Shown here: in pieces, positions 35,832 to 43,798 of the stretch
How positions within the stretch are numbered: the stretch's first letter is position 1
Layout: every line of letters begins with the position of its first letter
Assembly (NCBI GenBank): GCA_951812895.1
Contig: OX638333.1
Span: forward strand, 362,366 to 426,365
Reading direction: 5' to 3'
Length of the DNA: 64,000 bases
DNA from: an uncultured Roseovarius sp.
Lineage (GTDB): Bacteria; Pseudomonadota; Alphaproteobacteria; Rhodobacterales; Rhodobacteraceae
Made by a program: the position numbers and the translations under genes
The notes under the pieces: model-generated
Seen by the model: only the letters and a program-made list of their open reading frames with translations
What the model was told of the DNA's origin: nothing
Database searches by the model: none

Positions 35832-36464
35832 TTACGCCGCTTTCTTTTCCGATTGCCCAAGCTCCTTCAGAGGCCGAAACCCCTTTGTTTCGCTTACCGC
35901 ATCCACCCAACGGTGAATTGCCGGGTAATCGATCATTGATAGCCCTGCTTCTTCCAAAACATGTACGTAACCGAAAAAAGCAATATCCGCGATCGAATAT
36001 CCGCTGAACAGCATGTAGTCACGATCAGCCAAATGTGCCTCCAGTCGGAACAGTCCACTTTCCGCGGCGTCCTGCCAGATAGCGATGTCACTCGCCCTTG
36101 CCTGTTTCTGTTCCGGCAAAATGGTTGTGAAAAACCGCGCCGGAGAAATGAATGGCTCAAGTTTCGCCTGTTCAAAAAACATCCATTGCATCGCCTCAGC
36201 GCGTTCCGTTCGGTCTTCAGGTATCAAATGGCTACCCTCCGCAAGATACCAAAGCATCGCATTGCTTTCTCCGATCCCCAGTCCGGTTTCAGTCTCCAGA
36301 TAGGGCACCACGCCAAGCGGATTGATTTCCAAATAGCCAGGCGACTTCTGTTCACCTTTCAACACATCAATCAGATTAAGCTCGAATGGCTGTCCAAGCT
36401 GATGCATCACCAACCACGGCTTGAAACAATTGCCCGAACCAAGGCACGCATAAAGTTTAATCAC
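35832..36464 (-). CDS. Glutathione S-transferase family protein
   Basis: 210 residues from the GTG at 36464 with GAGGG upstream, giving the natural start (M/V)IKLYACLGSGNCFKP. The N-terminal thioredoxin-like domain has the cis-Pro segment GVVPYLE and the ESNAMLWYLAEG motif, followed by an all-helical C-terminal domain with YSIADIAFFGYVH. The catalytic position near GSGNCFK suggests Ser or Cys rather than Tyr. Role unknown; GSTs in catabolic clusters often detoxify or isomerise intermediates. Confidence 0.88.
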   Translation of the reverse strand: MIKLYACLGSGNCFKPWLVMHQLGQPFELNLIDVLKGEQKSPGYLEINPLGVVPYLETETGLGIGESNAMLWYLAEGSHLIPEDRTERAEAMQWMFFEQAKLEPFISPARFFTTILPEQKQARASDIAIWQDAAESGLFRLEAHLADRDYMLFSGYSIADIAFFGYVHVLEEAGLSMIDYPAIHRWVDAVSETKGFRPLKELGQSEKKAA

Positions 36465-36642
36465 AAGAGACCCTCTCACTCGTTTACAGAGGCTCCTGAT
36501 TAGCTGGCAAAATTGAAGCCCCTACTAATCTGGCCAAACTTTGAACCTAAAATTTTCGCAGTCTTGTGCCGAACTCCACACACATTACGGGACTGGCCTA
36601 AAATCGTGACCGTCCGCTTGTTCGCCGCTCCAGCTTTCCTGC

Positions 36643-36690
36643 AAATTTCGCCGAAATTTTCCAACCAGAAATTCAGAGATTTCTGGTTGG
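36643..36690. repeat. Two adjacent perfect inverted repeats upstream of the ribonucleotide reductase gene
   Basis: First, AAATTTCG-C-CGAAATTT at 36643-36659. Second, a 12-base stem CCAACCAGAAAT (36661-36672) and ATTTCTGGTTGG (36679-36690) with loop TCAGAG. They are one base apart in the 354-base gap between the divergent GST and reductase genes. The second could form a stable RNA hairpin 129 bases before the reductase start. It has no terminator T-run and is not an NrdR box or a recognisable cobalamin riboswitch. The rest of the gap is AT-rich, with no gene supported. Confidence 0.6.
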
Positions 36691-36818
36691 CGAGAATCGC
36701 TAAACGTTTAACTAAATTTTAACGGCCACCCCTTATTTTCCCTTGGTTAACGGAGGATTAACAAACAGTTCGCATCTAAGGCACTGCCCATCAGATGCGG
36801 GAAAGGTCGGTGGGTTTT

Positions 36819-38543
36819 ATGTTGGATTATTCTGAAGTCGGTCTGTTGCCGGCGATGTTTGATCAGCCAATTTCGGAGCAGATTTGGCAGTCAAAGTACC
36901 AGTACAAAACTGAAGGTAACATAGTTGATCAAACGGTCAGCGACACGTGGTTGCGCGTAGCGAACAACCTGTCACACCGCGAATGCAACAGGGACCGAAA
37001 CGATGTCTCTCAGCAATTCTATGAAGCCATGCAAGGGTTCAAACTTTTACCTGCAGGTCGTATTCTCGCCGGCTGCGGGACCAAACGCAACGTGACCCTT
37101 TGCAACACCTTTGTCATGCGCACGATACCTGACTCTGTCGAAGGCATAATGGATACGATCAAAGATGCTGCTTTGACCATGAAAATGGGCGGTGGGCTGG
37201 GCTTCGACTTTTCTACGCTGCGCCCCAAGGGAACCCTGGTTCGCGGCCTCGACTGCCCCGCGGCAGGTCCCCTTGCCGCGATGGATATCTGTGATGCGGT
37301 CTGTAAAATGCTCGTCACCGGAATGGGGCGCGGGGCGATGATGGCCACCATGCGGTGCGATCATCCAGACATCGAGGAGTTCATTTCGGCCAAGTCAGAT
37401 CCCTCGCGTTTGAGAAATTTCAACATGTCTGTTCTGATCACAGACCGCTTCATGAACGCCGTAGAGAAGAATTTGGATTGGGGGCTGGTATGGAACGGCT
37501 CTGTTATCCGGCGAATTCGGGCGCGCGCTTTGTGGAACAGGATCATGCAGCAAAACTATGATTCTGCCGAGCCTGGGGTGCTGTTCATCGACCGCATCAA
37601 TGCAGCAAACCCTCTAAACTATCTGGAAGAGCTTTCGGCCACAAACTCATGTGCAGAGCAACCATTGCCACCTAATGGAACATGCGCGCTGGCCTCTATC
37701 AATCTTGCAAAACTGGTTGCTGAACCGTTTGGACAGAACGCAAAACTTGATCTTGGAGAATTGCGCAGACTGACAGGTGTGGCGGTACGGATGTTGGACA
37801 ATACAATCGACCTGTCTCAGTTCGCGGTAGAGGAGCAGAAGCACGAAACACAGTCCAAAAGACGGATCGGCGTTGGTGTGACAGGTGTCGCGGATGCTCT
37901 CATAATGCTTGGCGTGCGCTACGGCTCGTCCGAGGGCGAGCGCCTGTTCGAGTCGTGGATGCAGGCGCTTCAGAACGCGGCGTATCTTGCATCGGCCCAT
38001 CTTGCAGCAGTTCGTGGTTGTTTTCCGGCTTTTGACCGCCGCGAACACCAAAAACAACCCGCGATACAGGCGCTTGACCCGCATGTGCGAATGGCGATTG
38101 CCAAACATGGTCTGCGTAATGGCGTCCTGACAACAATCGCACCCACGGGTACGACATCCATGTATGGCGGCAATGTATCGTCAGGAATTGAGCCCGTATT
38201 CGCAACGTCTTACAAGCGCAAGATTACCAATCCAGACGGCACTAAGTCCGAGGAGGTGGTGGAAGATTACGCAGTCTGGCTATACCGTCAGATGTTTGGA
38301 TCAAAGATGCCTTTGACGGACGCGTTTGTTACGGCACAGGATCTGCGGCCTGAGGATCATGTGCGAATGCAGGCCGCAGCGCAAAGGTGGGTCGACAGCG
38401 GCATTTCGAAAACCGTGAACTGCCCCGAGGATATTCCTTTCGACACCTTCAGCAATGTCTACAAAATGGCATATGAATCCGGCTGCAAGGGATGCACTAC
38501 CTATCGCCCTAATGCTGTAACCGGGTCGGTCCTGTCGACATGA
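36819..38543 (+). CDS. Adenosylcobalamin-dependent (class II) ribonucleotide reductase, short form
   Basis: 574 residues from the ATG at 36819 (GGTGGG upstream; a start at 36795 adds 8 residues). The active-site thiyl segment NSCAE gives Asn276, Cys278 and Glu280, and the disulfide pair is Cys95 and Cys289. MRCDHPDIEEFI, AEPGVLFIDRIN and GVTGVADALIM are class II landmarks. It ends soon after CKGCTTYRPN, without the longer zinc-finger-like or redox tail found in many relatives. The main roseobacter enzyme (NrdJ) is usually about 1,200 residues, so this looks like an additional, shorter enzyme. It overlaps the next gene by 4 bases (ATGA). Confidence 0.85.
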   Translation: MLDYSEVGLLPAMFDQPISEQIWQSKYQYKTEGNIVDQTVSDTWLRVANNLSHRECNRDRNDVSQQFYEAMQGFKLLPAGRILAGCGTKRNVTLCNTFVMRTIPDSVEGIMDTIKDAALTMKMGGGLGFDFSTLRPKGTLVRGLDCPAAGPLAAMDICDAVCKMLVTGMGRGAMMATMRCDHPDIEEFISAKSDPSRLRNFNMSVLITDRFMNAVEKNLDWGLVWNGSVIRRIRARALWNRIMQQNYDSAEPGVLFIDRINAANPLNYLEELSATNSCAEQPLPPNGTCALASINLAKLVAEPFGQNAKLDLGELRRLTGVAVRMLDNTIDLSQFAVEEQKHETQSKRRIGVGVTGVADALIMLGVRYGSSEGERLFESWMQALQNAAYLASAHLAAVRGCFPAFDRREHQKQPAIQALDPHVRMAIAKHGLRNGVLTTIAPTGTTSMYGGNVSSGIEPVFATSYKRKITNPDGTKSEEVVEDYAVWLYRQMFGSKMPLTDAFVTAQDLRPEDHVRMQAAAQRWVDSGISKTVNCPEDIPFDTFSNVYKMAYESGCKGCTTYRPNAVTGSVLST

Positions 38544-38866
38544 GGCAGAATACAAACGTTGGATGGGTTCGTCGCTATTTTGGCAGCCTTGCACGAAATG
38601 CAGAAAAGCAACGCTCCAAAGACGAGGACGCATTGCAGTTGGACGAATCCAATGCCCTGTCTTCTGCGGGTGGCGGGTGGGCTCCCACACACCAGCATCG
38701 AAAGGGTGGCCTTTACCGTGTTTTGGGTAAAGGCACACTGGAATCTGATCGAACGGGTATGGTGATCTACGACGATGAGGCAGGCACAATTTGGCTCCGG
38801 CCGGTTGCGGAGTTTGAAGACGGCCGTTTCCACTCTATCGATGGTATGCTCAAAGGCGTTGCATAG
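38540..38866 (+). CDS. DUF1653-like protein coupled to the ribonucleotide reductase
   Basis: 108 residues. The C-terminal half (HRKGGLYRVLGKGTLESD ... MVIYDDEAGTIWLRPVAEFEDGRF) matches the DUF1653 pattern. The N-terminal half is charged and non-conserved. It starts within the stop of the reductase gene (ATGA), so the two are made together. Function unknown; an accessory role to the reductase is suggested by coupling only. Confidence 0.75.
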   Translation: MRQNTNVGWVRRYFGSLARNAEKQRSKDEDALQLDESNALSSAGGGWAPTHQHRKGGLYRVLGKGTLESDRTGMVIYDDEAGTIWLRPVAEFEDGRFHSIDGMLKGVA

Positions 38867-38944
38867 ATCTTTGCAGTCCTGGAGGTCGCAGTGTTTTCAG
38901 TGAAACTCAGCGATGTATTGAGGAACACGAAGTTACATTGTTCT

Positions 38945-39394
38945 TTAGGACTTTGAGGCCTTGTCAGTAAATTCGAGGAATTTTTCCAACGTCTCGTCGC
39001 TCACATGATGCTCGATCCCTTCCGCATCATGCTCCGCTATCTCTCGTGGCACACCTAGAGTGATCAATAAATCCACCACGATCCGGTGTCGTTTTCGGCA
39101 AGCCTCAGCAAGGTGTTGGCCAGCGTCCGTCAACTGAATGGCGCGATAGGGTTCGTGCAGAATCAATCCTTCACGCTTCAAGCGCACTAAATTTTTGCTG
39201 ACCGTCGGTTGTGCAACGCCCAGCCGTTCAGCAATTTCAACTGGGCGAGCTGACCCGCTGAGATCAATCAATTCCGCAATCAATTCGATATAATCTTCAA
39301 CAATTTCACTTTGATGCGCTGTACGCACAGCTTCAAACCCACTGGCCTGCGCATCCACCGTACGAACCGGCTTCTTTGAAAATTGTTCAGTCAT
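38945..39394 (-). CDS. mntR: Manganese-responsive regulator MntR (DtxR family)
   Basis: 149 residues from the ATG at 39394. The winged helix-turn-helix (about 45-90) has VEDYIELIAELI and LGVAQPTVSKNLVRLKREGL. The dimerisation/metal segment carries RKRHRIVVDLLITLGV and AEGIEHHVSDETL, the text characteristic of proteobacterial MntR, including the Glu-x-x-Glu-His metal motif. The SH3-like domain of DtxR is absent, as in MntR. Divergent from the 39514-43740 operon; two MntR-type boxes lie in the promoter. Predicted Mn(II)-dependent repressor. Confidence 0.88.
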   Translation of the reverse strand: MTEQFSKKPVRTVDAQASGFEAVRTAHQSEIVEDYIELIAELIDLSGSARPVEIAERLGVAQPTVSKNLVRLKREGLILHEPYRAIQLTDAGQHLAEACRKRHRIVVDLLITLGVPREIAEHDAEGIEHHVSDETLEKFLEFTDKASKS

Positions 39395-39464
39395 CAAGAG
39401 TTCACAAGTTCGTAAAAAGATTATCAATCTTGTATGCCGTGCTTTTCTGGTCTTGACAACTTAT

Positions 39465-39496
39465 TAGCTGTAGCTACAAAAGTTAGCCTGTGCTAA
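39465..39496 (+). promoter_or_regulatory. Tandem MntR-type boxes in the peroxidase/ABC operon promoter
   Basis: Two copies of TAGC-N4-GCTA, 18 bases apart: TTAGCTGTAGCTAC (39465-39478) and TTAGCCTGTGCTAA (39483-39496). TAGC-N4-GCTA is also the core of the E. coli MntR box as I recall it. A TTGACA (39454-39459) with a weak TACAAA (39476-39481) 16 bases later overlaps both boxes. The start at 39514 is 18 bases on. Repression by metal-loaded MntR is the natural reading; the same boxes can also act on the divergent mntR gene. Confidence 0.78.
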
Positions 39497-39513
39497 TATT
39501 TATAGACAAGCCT

Positions 39514-41370
39514 ATGAAACACCTTTTTTTCAGTCTGATCCTCTGCCTGTTCCCAATTGCCGTGAATGCCACAGCAATTGAACAAGCCCCGTGGGAGCCG
39601 CGGGCAGCGGCCTACAGGCTGACCTTGTTCCTGGGCAATCTCAACCCAACCCCTTGGGACAAACTGGAATCAAGCTGGACCGCGCCTGTTCCCGGTAGCG
39701 CCTTGCCGGTTTCAGCATTGTCGCGTGTGACTGAAGTCGAATCTGCAGATATAAGAGAGGCACTCCGCACCAAGGACCGGCAGGCGTTGTTCGAGGCGTC
39801 TACGACAGCGATTTCTGGTGGCATACTACGCCATCTTGATGCCGCAGAAACTGCACTTGGCACATCTTCAGGCGCAGAACCAGAGATAGCCATAGCAGAA
39901 GCGCTGTTTCGTGCGTTCGAAGATGGAATAGCAGCAGCCGACGCCAGTGCAGCAAAAGAAATCGGTCGGGCCTGGCTGGTCCTGAATTCTTCAGTTGGAA
40001 GTGCGGGTCTTCTCGGAAATGGCATTGAGGACCCAAACACCATCGCCTTTGCGGAAGCCAAATCGACGATCTCTGATTATGTCGAACAAAACTACCTTCT
40101 CGCTGAATTTACGCCTCGGTCCAAGCTGACCCCGATCCCAGAATCCATCTTTGTGAGTGGTGTTCAGGTCGACCTTCCTGCCACTTTGCCACCGGGCAGC
40201 GATATTGCAGACCAGCGAGAGTTCCCCCGCCTTGTGCTTCAATTTGAAGAGGCTGGCGAGGATGAGGCCAACTTGCCACTGGTGGCCTATGGCGACATGC
40301 TGTTTGACAGTCCCGAAATTTTTGGCGGGCCAGCACAGGAGTTAGGCATCACCTGCTCCACCTGCCACAACCGCTCTGACGTGAACCGTGATTTCTTTAT
40401 TCCGGGTCTTAGCCACAGGCCCGGTGGCATGGATGTCGACAGCGCATTTTTCAATCCGATGTTCAACGACAGAACCGATGATCATCTTGATACCCCTTCG
40501 ATGCGCGGCATCCGGTTTACGGCGCCCTATGGTCGCGACGGGCGCGAGCCGAGCTTGCGCCGTTTTGTGCGCAATGTAATCGTCACTGAATTTGCAGGTA
40601 AAGAGCCAACACCGTTTCAGCTAGACGCTATGGTCGCCTACATCCGACAGTTCGACTTCTTGCCAAACCCCAAAATTGACCGGGCAGGCCTGCTAACTGA
40701 CCTCGCGTCTGATGCAGCCAAGCGAGGAGAGGTGTTGTTCAACACCAAATTCGCCGGGCTTGATGATAAATCCTGTGCCAGCTGTCATACGCCGTCCCGC
40801 CATTTCAGGGATGGAAAAACTTATGACATTGGCACAGCAGAGCCTCCATTCCCCGGTGGAACGCCTACGGCCTTTGAAACCCCTACCCTGCGCAACGTCA
40901 ACTTTACCGCCCCCTACATGCATGACGGTTCGTTACCAACACTCGCAAGCGTGGTGGATTGGTTTGATTCCACCAAAAACCTGGGGTTGAACGCGGATCA
41001 ACGCGCTGACCTGACCGCTTACATACTCGCGGTCGGTGATGGAGAGGAGCCGTATCAGCACTTTGAAGGCACAGACAGCGTGTTCCGCCTGTCCTGGGAA
41101 GAGCTGACAACATTTGCGTCGACACTCGATACATTGTTGCCAGCCCAAGATGCCGAGAATATCGCTCTGCTGGTTGCAACTGTTGCCCCTGATCTGGCTG
41201 CAGACGCCTCTGCCATGACAAATCAGGCCGCAAAACCAGATGTGTATGAGTTTGCGGCTATCCTGCGTGCGGTAGGCGTTGCCAGTGCGGCTGGTGACTG
41301 GCATGAAGCCAACCGTCAATGGAATGCATTTAAAATTCGCCAGGCCGAAATTGACGAGAGGATGTTCTGA
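39514..41370 (+). CDS. Di-haem cytochrome c peroxidase/MauG-like exported protein with extra N-terminal domain
   Basis: 618 residues with a signal peptide (to about VNA|TAIEQ). Two haem-c motifs are CSTCH (281-285) and CASCH (421-425), with a distal FTAPYMHDGS segment near 470. This is the CCP/MauG/MbnH superfamily arrangement. About 250 residues precede the first haem and are helix-rich (SGGILRHLDAAETALG ... AKEIGRAWLVLNSS), with no family recognised. Ordinary bacterial cytochrome c peroxidases are around 320-350 residues, so about 260-300 residues are extra. It is coupled to the binding-protein gene (TGATG). Its reaction, oxidising either a metal, a chelate or a protein, is unknown. Confidence 0.85.
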   Translation: MKHLFFSLILCLFPIAVNATAIEQAPWEPRAAAYRLTLFLGNLNPTPWDKLESSWTAPVPGSALPVSALSRVTEVESADIREALRTKDRQALFEASTTAISGGILRHLDAAETALGTSSGAEPEIAIAEALFRAFEDGIAAADASAAKEIGRAWLVLNSSVGSAGLLGNGIEDPNTIAFAEAKSTISDYVEQNYLLAEFTPRSKLTPIPESIFVSGVQVDLPATLPPGSDIADQREFPRLVLQFEEAGEDEANLPLVAYGDMLFDSPEIFGGPAQELGITCSTCHNRSDVNRDFFIPGLSHRPGGMDVDSAFFNPMFNDRTDDHLDTPSMRGIRFTAPYGRDGREPSLRRFVRNVIVTEFAGKEPTPFQLDAMVAYIRQFDFLPNPKIDRAGLLTDLASDAAKRGEVLFNTKFAGLDDKSCASCHTPSRHFRDGKTYDIGTAEPPFPGGTPTAFETPTLRNVNFTAPYMHDGSLPTLASVVDWFDSTKNLGLNADQRADLTAYILAVGDGEEPYQHFEGTDSVFRLSWEELTTFASTLDTLLPAQDAENIALLVATVAPDLAADASAMTNQAAKPDVYEFAAILRAVGVASAAGDWHEANRQWNAFKIRQAEIDERMF

Positions 41371-42230
41371 TGCTGAACCGGCGTCTGTTTATGGCTGCAG
41401 CCTGTGCCACCTTGGCATTGCCCTCTTCTGGTTTCGCCGCACAAGGGCTGAAACTTGCATTTATTCCCCAGGAAAATCCGGAAAAATTGCTTGGGGACAT
41501 CAAGATCGTAACCGGCTGGCTAACGGAACAACTGGGGGTGCCCGTCACAGGTTTTGTTACCTTTGACCATGCTGCGGCCGTCGAGGCGCTGCGCAATGGC
41601 GATGCTGACATCTCTTTTATGGGTGCCCTGCCTTTTGTGCTGGCCGAAGACCAGATTGGCGCGATCCCGCTCTTGTCCGAGGTGTATCGTGGCCAACCCA
41701 GTTATGCGGGCCGTGTCTTTGTACGGCGCGATAGCGGGATCAAAACGCTTGCCGACCTAAAGGGGCTTGATATTGCATTTGCCGATCCTGTTTCTGAATC
41801 CGGTTATCTATATCCACTGGATCTGTTCGTTCGCGACGGGTTAATTGCAGACGCACCTGACGCAGATAATTTTTTTGGTCAGAAATTTTTTGCCGGTGGA
41901 TATCAGCAGGCCATGCAGGCGATGGCCAATGGCCTTGTGGATGCCGCAGGGGCAAGCCAATACGCTGATCTTTTGCTTACTCCTGAACAGCAAGCAGAGG
42001 TGGTAGTGCTTGCGGAATCTGAACAAATTCCGAGCCACGCTATCATTGCTCGTCCGGGAATAGATGCCGATCTGCAATCCCGGTTCACACTTGCCATGCT
42101 TCGCCTGAACGACGCGGAAAACCGCCATTTACTGGCCTATTTGTACGGACCAGACGGTTACGTCGCGACGGATCCGGCTGTTTATGAGGGCGTGCGCGCA
42201 ACAGCGCGGCGTTATGGGTACTTGAAATGA
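41370..42230 (+). CDS. PhnD-family ABC substrate-binding protein, MntR-linked
   Basis: 286 residues with a Tat- or Sec-like signal (NRRLFMAAACATLALPSSGFAA). Family text includes LRNGDADISFMGALPFV, SYAGRVFVRRDSGIKTLADLKG and DPVSESGYLYPL. The PhnD anion loop STSG is replaced by SESG (142-145): the Thr that helps bind a phosphonate oxygen is a Glu, which would disfavour an anion. The authentic PhnD at 1-810 in this same window keeps STSG. The ligand is therefore probably not a phosphonate; a metal ion or metal complex would fit the MntR control. Starts inside the peroxidase stop. Confidence 0.85.
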   Translation: MLNRRLFMAAACATLALPSSGFAAQGLKLAFIPQENPEKLLGDIKIVTGWLTEQLGVPVTGFVTFDHAAAVEALRNGDADISFMGALPFVLAEDQIGAIPLLSEVYRGQPSYAGRVFVRRDSGIKTLADLKGLDIAFADPVSESGYLYPLDLFVRDGLIADAPDADNFFGQKFFAGGYQQAMQAMANGLVDAAGASQYADLLLTPEQQAEVVVLAESEQIPSHAIIARPGIDADLQSRFTLAMLRLNDAENRHLLAYLYGPDGYVATDPAVYEGVRATARRYGYLK

Positions 42231-42997
42231 GCGCCACTGTCGCCCTGTCCAACATCTCGCATCAGTTTGATGGCATTGCCGCGCTTCAGGATGTCTCTCT
42301 GACCGTCAAACCCGGGGAAATCGTTGTTCTTCTGGGCGCGTCAGGGGCAGGCAAGTCTACACTCCTTTCATTGCTGGATGGCCGGTTGGATGAGTGGCAG
42401 GGACAAGCCGAAGTTCTGGGCAGCAAATTATCCGAAGGTACGGCACCAACGCGGCAGAAGCGGACCGAAGTTGGCTTTATCTTTCAAGAATTCGCGCTTG
42501 TTGACCGGCTGAGCGTCTATCAGAACGTGATGAACGGGCGTTTGGGGCATATGCGGGTTTGGCAATCTCTTTGGGGTCGGTTCGATGAGCGCGACCACAT
42601 GGCGGTTTCTGCGGCCCTTCGCGATACCGGGCTGGCCGATCTGGCGCGCCGCCGCACGGATCAGATTTCCGGCGGTCAGCGTCAGCGCGTCGCCATCGCG
42701 CGTTGCCTGGCGCAGGAGCCAAAGCTGATACTGGCCGATGAACCGGTGAGTAATCTGGATCCGGCGCATGCCGAAAAGATCCTCGCATTGATCACGGGGC
42801 AAGCCCGCAAACGCGGGATCGGGGTGATTTTCAGCTCACACCAACCAGAGCTTTCACAGCGGTTTGCGGACCGGATTGTGGGGCTGAGACAGGGTGAAAT
42901 CCTGTTTGATTCCCCGGCCGGGCAGATCACTCAGGACCATATAAAACAGCTATATTATGGCGATACACCCGGCGGTGGGTTGCGTGTTGTAAGCTGA
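42227..42997 (+). CDS. PhnC-like ABC transporter ATP-binding protein, MntR-linked
   Basis: 256 residues. Walker A is [11 protein letters not shown], the Q-loop FQEFALVDRL, the signature ISGGQRQRVAIARCLA, Walker B LILADEPVSNLDP and the switch SSHQPELS. ADEPVSNLDP and the insertion of about 25 residues before the signature are PhnC-like. It starts inside the stop of the binding-protein gene (ATGA) and is in turn coupled to the permease, so the three transporter proteins are made from one coupled message. Confidence 0.9.
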   Translation: MSATVALSNISHQFDGIAALQDVSLTVKPGEIVVLLGASGAGKSTLLSLLDGRLDEWQGQAEVLGSKLSEGTAPTRQKRTEVGFIFQEFALVDRLSVYQNVMNGRLGHMRVWQSLWGRFDERDHMAVSAALRDTGLADLARRRTDQISGGQRQRVAIARCLAQEPKLILADEPVSNLDPAHAEKILALITGQARKRGIGVIFSSHQPELSQRFADRIVGLRQGEILFDSPAGQITQDHIKQLYYGDTPGGGLRVVS

Positions 42998-43740
42998 TGT
43001 CACGGATTGTTATCTGGGTTTCGCTTGCTGTGGCAATTCTGTGGTCTTTGACCACTGCGGATATCGGGTTGGGTAAGCTTCCGGGGGCCGGCGTCAGGCT
43101 TGCTGATTTTCTAGGCCGGATGCTGCCCCCCGATCTGTCAATCTGGCCGGAAGTGCTGAATGGCCTTGCCGAGACTTTGCGCATTGCAATCCTCGGCACT
43201 TTGTTCTCTGTGATCCTGTCCAGCGGGCTGGCGGTGCTGGCCTCTGAAAACCTTATGCCACCGGCAATATGGCGCCCGGTGCGGGCGGTTTTGGCTGTGA
43301 TCAGGGCCATTCCATTGATCCTTGTGGCGATGCTTATGGTCGGCGCCGTGGGCCTTGGCCCTCTGCCCGGAATTCTGGCGGTAACTTTCCATGCCACTGG
43401 AATGCTTGCTAAATTTTACGCGGAAGCCATCGACAACGTGGCCTCTGCTCCGGTTGCAGCGCTTGAAAGTGCAGGGGCCAATACGGTGCAGCGCCTGCGG
43501 TGGGCGATCTGGCCGCAGATGGCGCCGGTGGTGTTGCGCGACACGGTGTTTCGCTTTGAACTGAACCTGCGCGAAAGCCTGATCCTCGGCATTGTCGGGG
43601 CAGGTGGTATCGGCCTTTATATACAGACCTATGTGCGGTCTTTTCAGTATGAAAAGGCGGCGACCGTGACTTTGGCGATCATTGTTCTGGTGTTGTTGTC
43701 AGAGCTGATCAATGGGGCACTGCGCAAGCGATTCAGCTGA
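42997..43740 (+). CDS. PhnE-like ABC transporter permease, MntR-linked
   Basis: 247 residues, about six membrane helices, with the EAA-type loop ALESAGANTVQRLRWAIWPQ and the C-terminal LRESLILGIVGAGGIGLYI text typical of PhnE. Starts within the stop of the ATPase gene (TGATG). Last gene of the MntR-controlled operon. Confidence 0.9.
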   Translation: MSRIVIWVSLAVAILWSLTTADIGLGKLPGAGVRLADFLGRMLPPDLSIWPEVLNGLAETLRIAILGTLFSVILSSGLAVLASENLMPPAIWRPVRAVLAVIRAIPLILVAMLMVGAVGLGPLPGILAVTFHATGMLAKFYAEAIDNVASAPVAALESAGANTVQRLRWAIWPQMAPVVLRDTVFRFELNLRESLILGIVGAGGIGLYIQTYVRSFQYEKAATVTLAIIVLVLLSELINGALRKRFS

Positions 43741-43798
43741 CAAAAGCCCGCGTCTTGAATGTACATGCGAGATCATCCAGTCGAGAGGACCACCAACC

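Noticed and set aside
36504-36818. Cobalamin riboswitch before the B12-dependent reductase
   Set aside because: The conserved B12-box sequence was not seen; only simple palindromes are present.
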